In this document: positions 29,738 to 38,903 of the stretch, in pieces
Numbering within the stretch: the first letter of the stretch is position 1
Layout of the letters: each line of letters opens with the position of its first letter
Source of the DNA: Xanthomonas massiliensis
GTDB lineage: Bacteria > Pseudomonadota > Gammaproteobacteria > Xanthomonadales > Xanthomonadaceae
Reading direction: 5' to 3'
NCBI RefSeq assembly: GCF_900018785.1
Contig: NZ_FCOY01000007.1
Coordinates: 1,206,001 to 1,270,000, forward strand
Length of the DNA: 64,000 nt
Position numbers and translations under genes: made by a program
Notes under the pieces: generated by a model
Databases searched by the model: none
What the model was told of the DNA's origin: nothing
Seen by the model: the letters and a program-made list of their open reading frames with translations, nothing else

Positions 29738-32506
29738 CTAGACTAGCCGCGTGCGCCGCAGCCGCAGTGCGTTGCCGACCACCGACACCGAACTCAGGCT
29801 CATCGCCAGCGCGGCGAACATCGGCGAGAGGAAGTGGCCGGTGAGCGGGTACAGCAGGCCGGCCGCCAGCGGGATGCCCAGGCTGTTGTAGACCAGGGCG
29901 AAACCGAGGTTCTGCTTCATGTTGCGCACGGTGGCGCGCGACAGCGCGCGGGCCGTGGCGATGCCGCGCAGGTCGCCTTTCACCAGCGTGACCTGGGCGC
30001 TGCCCATGGCCACGTCGGTGCCGGTGCCCATGGCGATGCCGACGTCGGCGCGGGCCAGGGCCGGGGCGTCGTTGATGCCGTCGCCGGCCATCGCCACGGT
30101 GCGGCCCTCGCCCTGCAGCTTCTCCACCAGGGCGAGCTTGTCGGCCGGCTTGACCTCGCCATGGACCTCGTCGATGCCGAGCGTGGCGGCGACCGCCCGC
30201 GCCGTGGCCAGGCCGTCGCCGGTGGCCATGACGATGCGCACGCCGTCGTCGTGCAGCGCAGCGATGGCCTGCGGGGTGCTGGCCTTGACCGGGTCGGCCA
30301 CCGCCAGCAGCCCGGCCAGGCGTCCGTCCACCGCCAGCCACATCACGCTGGCTCCGCCCTCGCGCAGCGCATCGGCGCGGGCCTGCAGCGGCGCCACGTC
30401 CACGCCGGCCTGCTGCATCGATACGGTGTTGCCCAGGGCCAGGGCGTGGCCCTCGACCGTGCCGGTCACGCCGATGCCCGAATCCGAGCGGAAATCGCCG
30501 GCCGCCGCCAGCGCCAGGCCGCGGCGGCGGGCCTCGTCGACCAGCGCGCGGGCCAGCGGGTGTTCGCTGGCCTGGTCCAGGCCGGCGGCCAGGCGCAGCA
30601 CGGTGTCCTCGTCGAAATCGGGGGCGGCCAGGGCCTGGCGGAACGCCGGCCGGCCCTCGGTCAGGGTGCCGGTCTTGTCCACCACCAGCGTGTCCACGCG
30701 GCGCAGGTTCTCGATCGCCGAGGCATCGCGGAACAGCACGCCGGCGGTGGCGCCGCGCCCGGTGGCGACCATCACCGACATCGGCGTGGCCAGGCCGAGC
30801 GCGCAGGGGCAGGCGATGATCAGCACCGAGACGGCATTGACCAGGCCGTAGGTCCAGCGCGGCTGCGGGCCGAACAGGCCCCAGCCCAGCAGGGTCAGCA
30901 CTGCCACCGCAACCACCGCCAGCACGAACCAGTACGCCACGCCGTCGGCCAGGCGTTGCATCGGCGCGCGCGAACGCTGCGCCTGCGCCACCAGCTGCAC
31001 GATCTGCGCCAGCACCGTGTCCGCGCCGACCTTCCCGGCGCGCATCACCAGCGCGCCCGAAGTGTTGAGCGTGGCGCCGATCAGCGCATCGCCGGCACGC
31101 TTGTGCACCGGCAGCGGCTCGCCGGTGAGCATGGATTCGTCCACCGCGCTGTCGCCTTCCAGCACGGTGCCGTCCACCGGCACCTTCTCGCCGGGACGCA
31201 CGCGCAGGCGGTCGCCGACGGCCACCTGTTCCAGCGGTACGTCCGCCTCGCTGCCGTCGGCGGCGATCCGTCGCGCGGTGCGCGGGGCCAGCCCGAGCAG
31301 GGCGCGGATCGCGGCCGACGTCTGCGCGCGCGCCTTCAGCTCCAGCACCTGGCCGAGCAGGGTCAGGCTGATGATGGTGGTGGCGGCTTCGAAATAGACA
31401 TTGACCCGGCCCATCGAGTGGAACGAGGCCGGGAACACGCCGGGCGCCAGGGTCGCGACCACGCTGTAGACGAACGCCGCGCCGGTGCCCAGCGCGATCA
31501 GCGTCCACATGTTCGGGCTGCGGTGGGCCAGGGACTGCACGCCGCGCACGAAGAACGGCCCGCCGCCCCAGGCCACCACCGGCAACGCCAGCACCAGCTC
31601 GATCCAGCTCTCGGTGCCCATGCCGACCAGGTGCAGGCGGTGCCCGGCCATGGCCAGCACCATCACCGCCAGCGACAGCGGCAGGGTCCACCAGAAGCGC
31701 CGGACGGTATCGCGCAGCTCCGGGTTCTCCGCATCGGCGCTGGGCAGCTCCGGCTCCAGCGCCATGCCGCAGATCGGGCAGAAGCCCGGATGGTCCTGGC
31801 GGATCTGCGGATGCATGGGACAGGTGTAGATGACCTTGCCGTGCCCGGCCGTGTGCGGCGCAGCAGCAGATGACGTGTGCGGGTGGGGCATCGCCATGGC
31901 GGGCATGGCGGCAGGGTGTTCGTGGGTGTGCTGTCCGTCGGCCGGTGCCGGGTCCGCCGGGACCAGGGTCATGCCGCAGATCGGGCAGGTGCCCGGGTGG
32001 TCCTGGCGGACCTGGGGGTGCATCGGGCAGGTGTAGACGACCTTGCCGTGCCCGGTCGTGCGCGGCGCGGCAGCGGCAGATGATGTGTGCGGATGGGGCA
32101 TCGCCATGGCGGGCATGGCGGCAGGGTGTTCGTGGGCGTGCTGTCCGTCGGCGGGTGCCGGGTCCGCCGGGACCAGGGTCATGCCGCAGATCGGGCAGGT
32201 GCCCGGGTGGTCCTGGCGGACCTGGGGGTGCATCGGGCAGGTGTAGACGACCTTGCCGTGCCCGGCGGTGCCCGGTGCGGCGGGACGCGCGTCCGGAGGG
32301 GGCATCGCCATGGCAGGCATGGCGGCCGATGCAGCCTGGTCACCGGTGGCGGCGTAGCGGGCGGGGTCGGCGTCGAAGCGGGCCAGGCAGTGATCGGAAC
32401 AGAACCGGTAGTCGCGGCCCGCGTAGTGGCGGTGGCGCGGCGAATCGGCGGCCACGGCCATGCCGCAGACCGGATCGCGCGGGGAGGGAGGCGTGGACGA
32501 GGACAT
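29738..32506 (-). CDS. copA: copper-translocating P-type ATPase with YHS domain and three HMBD motifs
   Basis: A 922-residue P1B-type ATPase that pumps Cu+ out of the cytoplasm. The N-terminus is unusual: a YHS domain (about 11-50: DPVCGM ... FCSDHC) followed by three heavy-metal-binding motifs TCPMHPQ...CPICGM at about 89-109, 159-179 and 228-248, each linked by His/Met-rich spacers. There is no classic CxxC ferredoxin-like domain. The pump core has the membrane CPCALG motif, the phosphorylation site DKTGTLTEG, and [10 protein letters not shown]. The C-terminal [15 protein letters not shown] matches copper pumps. Two of the metal-binding units are nearly identical in DNA (210-bp period). It is transcribed divergently from the TonB receptor. 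Confidence 0.93.
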   Translation of the reverse strand: MSSSTPPSPRDPVCGMAVAADSPRHRHYAGRDYRFCSDHCLARFDADPARYAATGDQAASAAMPAMAMPPPDARPAAPGTAGHGKVVYTCPMHPQVRQDHPGTCPICGMTLVPADPAPADGQHAHEHPAAMPAMAMPHPHTSSAAAAPRTTGHGKVVYTCPMHPQVRQDHPGTCPICGMTLVPADPAPADGQHTHEHPAAMPAMAMPHPHTSSAAAPHTAGHGKVIYTCPMHPQIRQDHPGFCPICGMALEPELPSADAENPELRDTVRRFWWTLPLSLAVMVLAMAGHRLHLVGMGTESWIELVLALPVVAWGGGPFFVRGVQSLAHRSPNMWTLIALGTGAAFVYSVVATLAPGVFPASFHSMGRVNVYFEAATTIISLTLLGQVLELKARAQTSAAIRALLGLAPRTARRIAADGSEADVPLEQVAVGDRLRVRPGEKVPVDGTVLEGDSAVDESMLTGEPLPVHKRAGDALIGATLNTSGALVMRAGKVGADTVLAQIVQLVAQAQRSRAPMQRLADGVAYWFVLAVVAVAVLTLLGWGLFGPQPRWTYGLVNAVSVLIIACPCALGLATPMSVMVATGRGATAGVLFRDASAIENLRRVDTLVVDKTGTLTEGRPAFRQALAAPDFDEDTVLRLAAGLDQASEHPLARALVDEARRRGLALAAAGDFRSDSGIGVTGTVEGHALALGNTVSMQQAGVDVAPLQARADALREGGASVMWLAVDGRLAGLLAVADPVKASTPQAIAALHDDGVRIVMATGDGLATARAVAATLGIDEVHGEVKPADKLALVEKLQGEGRTVAMAGDGINDAPALARADVGIAMGTGTDVAMGSAQVTLVKGDLRGIATARALSRATVRNMKQNLGFALVYNSLGIPLAAGLLYPLTGHFLSPMFAALAMSLSSVSVVGNALRLRRTRLV
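31765..32305 (-). repeat. 210-bp tandem repeats in the copA metal-binding region
   Basis: Two nearly identical 210-bp (70-codon) units lie at about 31891-32100 and 32101-32300, with a more diverged third motif at about 31765-31860. Each encodes one TCPMHPQ/CPICGM motif and a His/Met-rich linker. The frame is preserved. Confidence 0.85.
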
Positions 32507-32699
32507 GGCGGCGCGGCAGTGAAGGTTGTGGCAAGGGTACCCGCCGGCAGGCGCATGGGCGGGTGACGGCGCCGTCGCGGCCTCCGTCGGTGCACGCCGC
32601 CGGCCGCCAGTGTCTTCCCGCTGTCACGGACCTGTCCCCGTGCTGCAAGCTGGCTGACGCAGGCTCCGGGTTCGTTTCGCAACGAAGACACCCGACGAC

Positions 32700-34961
32700 A
32701 TGCAACGCCACAGACTGCTCGCCTGCGCGATCCTCGCCGCCCTCGCCCCGCCTTCGCTCGTCCATGCCGCGGACGCGCCGGCGGACCCGGTACAGCTCGA
32801 TGCCGTCTCGGTGATCGGCCAGGGCCAGACCCGCCAGGTGCAGCGCATCGGCGTGCAGGACCAGGCGGTGCTGCCGCCGGGCACCAGCCCGCAGAAGCTG
32901 CTCGGCCGCATTCCCGGCGTCAACGTGCAATCCAACGACGCCTTCGGCGCCAACGAGGAATCGCAGTCGATCCAGTTGCGCGGCTACGGCACCACCCAGC
33001 TCGGCTACACCCTGGACGGCCTGCCGCTGGGCAACAATGCCTACGGCGCCTTCAACGGCCTGAACATCTCGCGCGCGCTGATCGCCGAGAACTTCGGCGG
33101 CGCCGAGCTGGCGGTGGGCATCGGCAACGTCGGCACCGCCTCCACCAGCAACCTGGGCGGCACGGTGCAGTACTACTCGGACGATCCGGCGCCCGGGTTC
33201 GGCGGCCGCTTCGGCCAGACCTTCGGCAGCGACAGCAACCGCCGCACCTACCTGCGCGTGGACACCGGCGAGCACAACGGCTTCTCCGCCTACCTGTCGG
33301 GCATCGATGCCCGCGCCGACATGTGGGCGCGCCCGCACTCGCCGACCTGGACGCGCCAGTTCAACGGCAAGGCGGTATGGCAGAACGATGCGGTCAAGCT
33401 GACCGCCTTCGTGGACACCTCGCGCACCTCGCAGGCCGACTACGCCTACCTGTCCAAGAGCGGCCTGGCGCGTGGCCTGGGCTGGGACTGGAACCTGTAC
33501 GCCCCGGACTGGGAGCGCGCGCTGGCCGCGGCCTACTGCGCCAGCGCCACCTACGATGCCGCCAAGTGCGGCTACAGCGGCGGCGTGGACAACATCGACG
33601 ACGCCTATTACCAGAGCCGCGCGCTGCGCAAGGACGACCTGTACTACCTGGCCGGCGACTTCGCCTTCAGCGACACGGTCAGCGCCCGCGCGCAGGTCTA
33701 CCACCACAAGAACGAGGGCCAGGGCCACTGGTGGGCGCCGGGGCAGAAGTCCAACCCGGGCACGCCGCAGGAACTGCCGATCTCGATCCGCTCGACCAAC
33801 TACTACATCGACCGCAGCGGCGCGCTGGCTTCGCTGGCGTGGCAGCTGGGTGCGCACCGGCTGGAAGCCGGCGCCTGGTACGAGCACAACGACCACGACA
33901 TCGAGCGCAACTTCTACTGGATCGACGGCCCGGTCAGCGACGACAAGTACCTGCGCGATCCGGACCGGCGCCTGTTCCGCCAGGACTACACCATCGTCAC
34001 CAGGCAGCTGTACCTGCAGGACAGCTTCAGGCTGTTGGACGACCGCCTGGCGGTGGACCTGGGGGTCAAGAGCCCGCACAACTCGGTCAAGGCGGTCGCC
34101 GCGCAGGACGTGGAGAGCCCCTACGCCAGCGGCCGCATCAAGGCCGGCAAGGCGCTGCTGCCGCAGGCCGGCGTGGGCTGGCAGCTGGGCGGCGGCCACG
34201 AGCTGTTCGCGTCCTATGCGCAGAACCTGTCCGCATTCACCACCGGTCCGCTGTCGGTGAGCCAGGCCTCGTTCGACGACAGCCGCGGCAACCTCCGGCC
34301 GGAGGAATCGACCACCTTCGAGGGTGGCTGGCGCTACGCCGGAGGCCCGCTGCAGGCCTCGGTGGCGCTCTACCACACCACCTTCGACAATCGCCTGCTC
34401 TCGCTCAATCCCTGCGCCAGCATCCTGGTCGGCACGCCCGGTTGCATCACCCGCTACTACAACGTCGGCTCGGTGAAGAGCCGCGGCGCCGAGGCGACCG
34501 TGGTGTGGAAGCCGGCGCGCACGCTGGAGTGGTACAACTCCGCGTCCTGGAACAAGAGCACCTACGAGGACGACTACCAGCAGGGCGGCGCGGTCGTGCC
34601 GATCGCCGGCAAGCGCGTGGTCGGCATCCCGGAGACCATGTTCGCCAGCGAACTGAGCTGGCGCTGGAACGGCTGGAACGCCAGCCTGCGCGGCAAGTAC
34701 GTCGGCAAGCGCTACTACACCTACACCAACGACCAGGGCTTCGGCGGCGTGACCAGCTTCGATGCCGGTGCCGGCTACGACTTCGGCCAGGTGGGCTTCC
34801 TGCACGGCCTGCGCGTGGCCTTGAACGTGACCAACCTCACCGACAAGCGCTATGCCGCCGACCTGAGCGCCTACACCAACACCGATCCGGCCGGCCGCGC
34901 GCTGGCCTTCCACGCCAGCGCCCCGCGCCAGGCGTTCCTGACCGTGGACGCGAAATTCTGA
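32700..34961 (+). CDS. TonB-dependent outer-membrane receptor
   Basis: A 753-residue receptor with a signal peptide (about 1-24, ending VHAA), a plug domain (about 35-150, with GRIPGVNVQ and IQLRGYG) and a beta-barrel ending in an aromatic residue (FLTVDAKF), as needed for outer-membrane insertion. The substrate is not evident. The next gene, 25 bp downstream, is a secreted glycerophosphodiester phosphodiesterase, so the pair may serve uptake of phosphate-containing compounds. No second messenger or sigma-regulator domain is visible. Confidence 0.9.
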   Translation: MQRHRLLACAILAALAPPSLVHAADAPADPVQLDAVSVIGQGQTRQVQRIGVQDQAVLPPGTSPQKLLGRIPGVNVQSNDAFGANEESQSIQLRGYGTTQLGYTLDGLPLGNNAYGAFNGLNISRALIAENFGGAELAVGIGNVGTASTSNLGGTVQYYSDDPAPGFGGRFGQTFGSDSNRRTYLRVDTGEHNGFSAYLSGIDARADMWARPHSPTWTRQFNGKAVWQNDAVKLTAFVDTSRTSQADYAYLSKSGLARGLGWDWNLYAPDWERALAAAYCASATYDAAKCGYSGGVDNIDDAYYQSRALRKDDLYYLAGDFAFSDTVSARAQVYHHKNEGQGHWWAPGQKSNPGTPQELPISIRSTNYYIDRSGALASLAWQLGAHRLEAGAWYEHNDHDIERNFYWIDGPVSDDKYLRDPDRRLFRQDYTIVTRQLYLQDSFRLLDDRLAVDLGVKSPHNSVKAVAAQDVESPYASGRIKAGKALLPQAGVGWQLGGGHELFASYAQNLSAFTTGPLSVSQASFDDSRGNLRPEESTTFEGGWRYAGGPLQASVALYHTTFDNRLLSLNPCASILVGTPGCITRYYNVGSVKSRGAEATVVWKPARTLEWYNSASWNKSTYEDDYQQGGAVVPIAGKRVVGIPETMFASELSWRWNGWNASLRGKYVGKRYYTYTNDQGFGGVTSFDAGAGYDFGQVGFLHGLRVALNVTNLTDKRYAADLSAYTNTDPAGRALAFHASAPRQAFLTVDAKF

Positions 34962-34986
34962 TGCCGGCCCGACGTAGGATGGCGCC

Positions 34987-36066
34987 ATGCTGACGATACG
35001 GGCACTGGGACTGGCGATGGCAATGCTGGCGGCGGGGACGGCGATGGCCGAGGCGCCGATCGCCGCGCAGGTGAAGGTCTATGCGCACCGCGGCGCCAGC
35101 GCGCTGCGGCCCGAGCACACCCTGGCCGCCTACGCCAAGGCGATCGCGGACGGGGCCGACTACGTCGAGCCGGACCTGGTATCCAGCAAGGACGGCGCGC
35201 TCGTGGCCCGCCACGAGAACGAGATCGGCGGTACCACCGACGTGGCCGCGCATCCGGAGTTCGCCGCGCGCCGGACCACCAAGGTGATCGACGGCCGCCC
35301 GGTCGAGGGCTGGTTCACCGAGGACTTCACCCTGGCCGAGCTGAAGACGCTGCGCGCGCGCGAGCGCCTGCCGCAGCTGCGCGGCACGCGCTGGGACGGG
35401 CAGTTCCAGCTGGTCACCCTGGACGAGATCGTCGACTTCGTCGCCGCCGAGTCCGCCGCGCGCGGGCGCACCATCGGCATCGTCCCGGAGATCAAGCACC
35501 CCAGCTACTTCCAGTCGATCGGCCTGCCGATGGAGGACGCGGTGCTGGCGGTGCTGCAGGCCCATGCCTACACCCGCAGCGCGCCGGTGGAGATCCAGTC
35601 CTTCGAGGCCGAGAACCTGCGCTACCTGCGCGGCCGCATCGGCGCGCGTGGCGGCCAGGTGCGCCTGCTGCAGCTGCTGTCGGCGGCCGAAGAGGCCGTG
35701 CCCGGCGATCCGCGCGGGCGCCGCTACCGCGACCTGATGAGCGCGGCCGGGCTGCGGGAGGTGGCCACCTACGCCGACGCCATCGGCCCGGATTTCCATG
35801 CGGTGATCCCGTGGGATGCGGACAAGCGCCTGCAGGCCCCGAGCGCGCTGGTGCACGACGCGCACGCGGCCGGGCTGGAAGTGCATCCGTATACGTTCCG
35901 GCCGGAGAACTACTTCCTGCCCGAGGGCTACCGCGACGGTGCGGACCCGGCCACGCGCAGCGCCGCGGGCATGGTCGCGCTGGTGCGCCGCTACCTGGAG
36001 GCCGGCATCGATGCGTTCTTCACCGACGACCCGGCGCTGGGCCGGCAGGCGCTGGACGGACGCTAG
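34987..36066 (+). CDS. glpQ: periplasmic glycerophosphodiester phosphodiesterase (GlpQ-like)
   Basis: It hydrolyses glycerophosphodiesters to glycerol-3-phosphate and an alcohol. The 359-residue chain has a signal peptide (cleavage near TAMA-EA, about residue 21) and a GDPD TIM-barrel. Active-site residues are visible: His34-Arg35 in AHRGAS, Glu43-His44, and Glu61-x-Asp63 with His76 in the next loop. The length and the NEIGGTTDVA stretch fit GlpQ rather than cytoplasmic UgpQ. It probably forms an operon with the upstream TonB receptor. Confidence 0.9.
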   Translation: MLTIRALGLAMAMLAAGTAMAEAPIAAQVKVYAHRGASALRPEHTLAAYAKAIADGADYVEPDLVSSKDGALVARHENEIGGTTDVAAHPEFAARRTTKVIDGRPVEGWFTEDFTLAELKTLRARERLPQLRGTRWDGQFQLVTLDEIVDFVAAESAARGRTIGIVPEIKHPSYFQSIGLPMEDAVLAVLQAHAYTRSAPVEIQSFEAENLRYLRGRIGARGGQVRLLQLLSAAEEAVPGDPRGRRYRDLMSAAGLREVATYADAIGPDFHAVIPWDADKRLQAPSALVHDAHAAGLEVHPYTFRPENYFLPEGYRDGADPATRSAAGMVALVRRYLEAGIDAFFTDDPALGRQALDGR

Positions 36067-36395
36067 CCGGGCCGTATCGTGCTGGGGTGCGGCCGCGATT
36101 CGGCTTGCACCCGCGACTACCACGCGATGACCGACGGCCCAGGATGGCGTGCCCGGGGCAACGCGTATCGGCGATGGGGCCGCCGGGAACGAAGCGCGGG
36201 CCGGGGCATGCCGGCACGCCGGCTGCCGCCGGCCTTGCGGTGGCGCGATCGCTCTGGATCCGGGGCCATGCCGCTTGGCCGCACGATGGGCTGGCGGGAG
36301 ACGCCGCCATGCCGCTTGGGTCCGACCACGCAGGGCCGAGGCATCCGCCGCCTGCGTGCTTCAAGGGAAGGTCCGGGGATCCCGGCTGGGTCGCG
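36067..36395. other. 329-bp intergenic region
   Basis: No gene or recognisable site was found between the convergent glpQ and rhomboid genes, apart from GC-rich short palindromes. Confidence 0.4.
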
Positions 36396-37193
36396 CTACG
36401 GCGCCTCGTCCTGCCCGCGCGGACGGAACTTCAGCACCACGCCGGGCGTGGCGCCCGGTTCGCGGCGCCACAGCACCGGTACCTCGGACGGCGCAGGCGG
36501 CTCCAGCCCGTCGCGCGCGTCGCCGGTCGCGGCTTCGTCGCCATCCTCCTCCCGGTCTTCGTCCTCCCAGCTGTAGCGCTTGCGCGGCAACGGCGGGTCC
36601 AGGCGATGGAAGAGCAGGGCGGAACTCACCCCGGCCACGGCGCCGCCCAGGTGCGACTGCCAGGAAATGCCGGCCTCGTGCGGCAGCACCGACATCAGCA
36701 TGCCGCCATAGAACAGGAAGGCGATCATGCCGGCGGCGATCGCGGCGCGGTCGCGGCGGACCAGGCCCAGCACGAACACCAGGAACATCAGCCCGTGGGT
36801 CACGCCGCTGGCCCCCAGGTGATGGCTGCCGGGATCGCCCAGCGCCCACGCACCCAGGCCCGATCCGAGCCACAGCAGCGGCAGCGAGGCCGCGGTGGCG
36901 CGCGGATACACGCTCCCGGCCAGCGTGCCCAGGATCAGCAATGCGGTGGCGTTGGCCGCCAGGTGCGCGGGCGAGGCGTGCAGCAGCGGCGCGCCGATCA
37001 GGCCGAGCAGGCCGGAGGCCTGCAGCGGTGCCACCGCCCAGCGCTGCCAGTCGAAGTGGCCCTGCGCGGCGAACACCGCCACCAGTACCAGCACGAAGGC
37101 CAGGCTGAAGTTGAAGGCGCGCAGCACCCGGGCGCGGTCGCGGCGGCGCTCGCTCTGCGGATCGGCGGGGAGGGGCGTGTCGGGCATGTCCAT
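36396..37193 (-). CDS. rhomboid-family intramembrane serine protease
   Basis: A 265-residue membrane protein with about six hydrophobic helices (residues about 25-205). The catalytic Ser is in GASGVTHG and the catalytic His in SWQSHLGG, the rhomboid dyad. The C-terminal 60 residues are charged and then basic and are probably cytoplasmic. The start is placed at 37193 (MDMPDTPLP); a second Met two codons later is equally likely, and no strong ribosome binding site is seen. The frame is open further upstream but that part has no family similarity. The substrate is unknown. Confidence 0.85.
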   Translation of the reverse strand: MDMPDTPLPADPQSERRRDRARVLRAFNFSLAFVLVLVAVFAAQGHFDWQRWAVAPLQASGLLGLIGAPLLHASPAHLAANATALLILGTLAGSVYPRATAASLPLLWLGSGLGAWALGDPGSHHLGASGVTHGLMFLVFVLGLVRRDRAAIAAGMIAFLFYGGMLMSVLPHEAGISWQSHLGGAVAGVSSALLFHRLDPPLPRKRYSWEDEDREEDGDEAATGDARDGLEPPAPSEVPVLWRREPGATPGVVLKFRPRGQDEAP

Positions 37194-37684
37194 GGCCAGG
37201 GAATGGCGGCCATCGCCAGGTTTGCAAGGCGAGATGGCGGGATATTCGCAATCGCCGGCGGGACAATCGTGTGTACGAGGCGGCCTGCGCATTCCTGTCT
37301 CGGGCGAGTGCGCGATGCCATCGTCCCGTGCAGGTGTATGGCTGCCCGGGAAAGTCCCCATCCCCGTGTTGGCGAGACATGCGGCTGCGGGGTTGCGGGA
37401 GCGCCTGGCGATCACGGGACTTGGACCGTAGCGCCGGAAACGCTGTATTCGTCGTTGCCGCGAAAGCGCATTGGGGTGACGCAGCTCACGCCCGGGAGAA
37501 TCGAGCCCGTCGACCCCGCGCAGGCGGGGACCCAGCGACTTGCACGGTGGACAGCCCGCTGCGCAATCTCCCGGTAGCTGCACCTTTCAAGGCACGGGCA
37601 CTGGACCTCCGCCTGCGCGGGGGAGACGGGCACTATCCCGGGCATCTGCCTCCTCGCCCCGGCTGCGAACCGATCAGCCGGGCG
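37194..37684. other. intergenic region with a REP-like pair
   Basis: No gene is supported. The 491 bp contain a pair of inverted GC-rich hairpins (see repeat entry) and a degenerate CCGCGAAAGCG element at about 37452-37462. Confidence 0.45.
37514..37624. repeat. REP-like inverted pair (REPIN-like)
   Basis: CCCCGCGCAGGCGGGGA at 37514-37530 and TCCGCCTGCGCGGGGGA at 37608-37624 are in opposite orientation about 77 bp apart. Each can form its own hairpin, and the two can pair with each other. Such pairs of REP sequences are common between genes in xanthomonads and pseudomonads. Confidence 0.55.
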
Positions 37685-38644
37685 CTACTTGCCGTGGCCG
37701 CCCTCGGCCGGGCGCAGCACGCTCAGGACCATGGTCGCCGCCAGGATCGCCACCACCGCGCCCAGCGACACCGGCACCGGGATCTTGACCCACTCCGCCA
37801 CCAGCATCTTGGTGCCGATGAACCCGAGGATCACCGCCAGCCCGTACGGCAGCAGGTGGAAGCGGTCGGCCACCCCGGCCAGCAGGAAGAACATCGCGCG
37901 CAGGCCCAGCACCGCGAACACATTGGAGGTGAGCACGATGAACGGGTCCGTGGTGATGGCGAAGATCGCCGGGATCGAATCCACCGCGAAGATCACGTCG
38001 GTCACCGCGATCAGCACCAGCACCGCGAACATCGGCGTGAACCAGCGCCGACCATCGCGTTCCACCCGCAGCGCGTTGCCGTGGTAGGCCGGGGTCAGGC
38101 GCAGGTGGCGGCGCATCCAGCGCAGCATCGGGTTGGCCTCCAGGTCCGGCTCCTCGCCGGCCGAGCGCCACATCTTGATCCCGGTGAACACCAGGAACGC
38201 GCCGAACACGTACAGCAGCCAGTGGAACTGGTTCAGCAGCGCCGCGCCGGCGAAGATCATCACCGCGCGCAGCGCGATCGCGCCGAGCACGCCGATCACC
38301 AGCACGCGCTGGCGCAGCGTCTCGGGCACGGCGAAGTAGCCCATGATCAGCAGGAACACGAAGATGTTGTCCACCGCCAGCGACTTCTCCACCAGATAGC
38401 CGGTGAGGAACTCCAGGCCGACGCGGTTGGCCACCGCGTCGCCGGCGCTGTGCCGCAGGTAGGTCCACAGGCCGGCGTTGAAGGCCAGCGCCAGCGCCAC
38501 CCAGCCGATGGACCACCACGCCGCTTCCTTGAAGCCGACCTTGTGCGGCCCGCCGTGGCGCATCAGCACCAGGTCGGCCAGCAGCGCGGCGATGACCACG
38601 CCGGCGAAACCGCCCCACAACCACGCATTGCCTATCGATTCCAT
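37685..38644 (-). CDS. TerC/Alx-family membrane protein
   Basis: A 319-residue protein with about eight to nine transmembrane helices. Conserved acidic segments within helices are visible: EKSLAVDNIFVF (about 85-96) and VIFAVDSIPAIFAIT (about 215-230), the TerC family pattern linked to Mn2+ export or metal loading of secreted proteins. The start at 38644 gives a natural membrane N-terminus; the frame upstream is riboswitch RNA, not protein. A Mn2+-sensing yybP-ykoY riboswitch and terminator precede it, so expression should rise when Mn2+ is high, as for E. coli alx. Confidence 0.92.
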   Translation of the reverse strand: MESIGNAWLWGGFAGVVIAALLADLVLMRHGGPHKVGFKEAAWWSIGWVALALAFNAGLWTYLRHSAGDAVANRVGLEFLTGYLVEKSLAVDNIFVFLLIMGYFAVPETLRQRVLVIGVLGAIALRAVMIFAGAALLNQFHWLLYVFGAFLVFTGIKMWRSAGEEPDLEANPMLRWMRRHLRLTPAYHGNALRVERDGRRWFTPMFAVLVLIAVTDVIFAVDSIPAIFAITTDPFIVLTSNVFAVLGLRAMFFLLAGVADRFHLLPYGLAVILGFIGTKMLVAEWVKIPVPVSLGAVVAILAATMVLSVLRPAEGGHGK

Positions 38645-38665
38645 GTCCGCTCCGTCGCAGTGAAA

Positions 38666-38696
38666 AATGAAAAACCCCGGCCGCAGGGCCGGGGCG
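38666..38696 (-). terminator. rho-independent terminator in the terC leader
   Basis: On the minus strand CCCCGGCC pairs with GGCCGGGG around the loop CTGC-G, followed by TTTTT and a second T-run. It sits between the aptamer and the start codon and is probably the riboswitch's expression platform. Confidence 0.8.
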
Positions 38697-38699
38697 CGT

Positions 38700-38850
38700 G
38701 ACACCGAATGCAGGAATCCGGGGACAGGGCCTTCGCCATTGCGGCGAAGGTCTCGCTCACAACCGCCTGGGCGGTTGCCGTTGCACCGGAGCGCGGCTAG
38801 CGCTCGAATTGACGGCGACAACGTCTGGGAGCTACTCCCCTTCAGGACCG
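38700..38850 (-). ncRNA. yybP-ykoY (Mn2+) riboswitch upstream of terC
   Basis: Read on the minus strand, the leader has the two conserved loops of this riboswitch class: GGGGAGTAGCT near its 5' end (about 38841-38831) and GAGCGAGACCTTCGCC in the middle (about 38758-38743), followed by the pairing GGCGAAGG and a closing TCCCCGG. A strong terminator lies just downstream and then the start codon of a TerC-family gene, the classic regulated partner. Mn2+ binding is expected to prevent termination. Confidence 0.85.
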
Positions 38851-38903
38851 ATTGTGCGGGGCGGGCAGCGGCGGCGTCAACGCGGGCGATACAATGCGTT
38901 CAT

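Noticed and set aside
32340..34988. 882-codon minus-strand frame opposite the TonB receptor
   Set aside because: The receptor has a signal peptide, plug and barrel end; the antisense frame is a compositional artefact.
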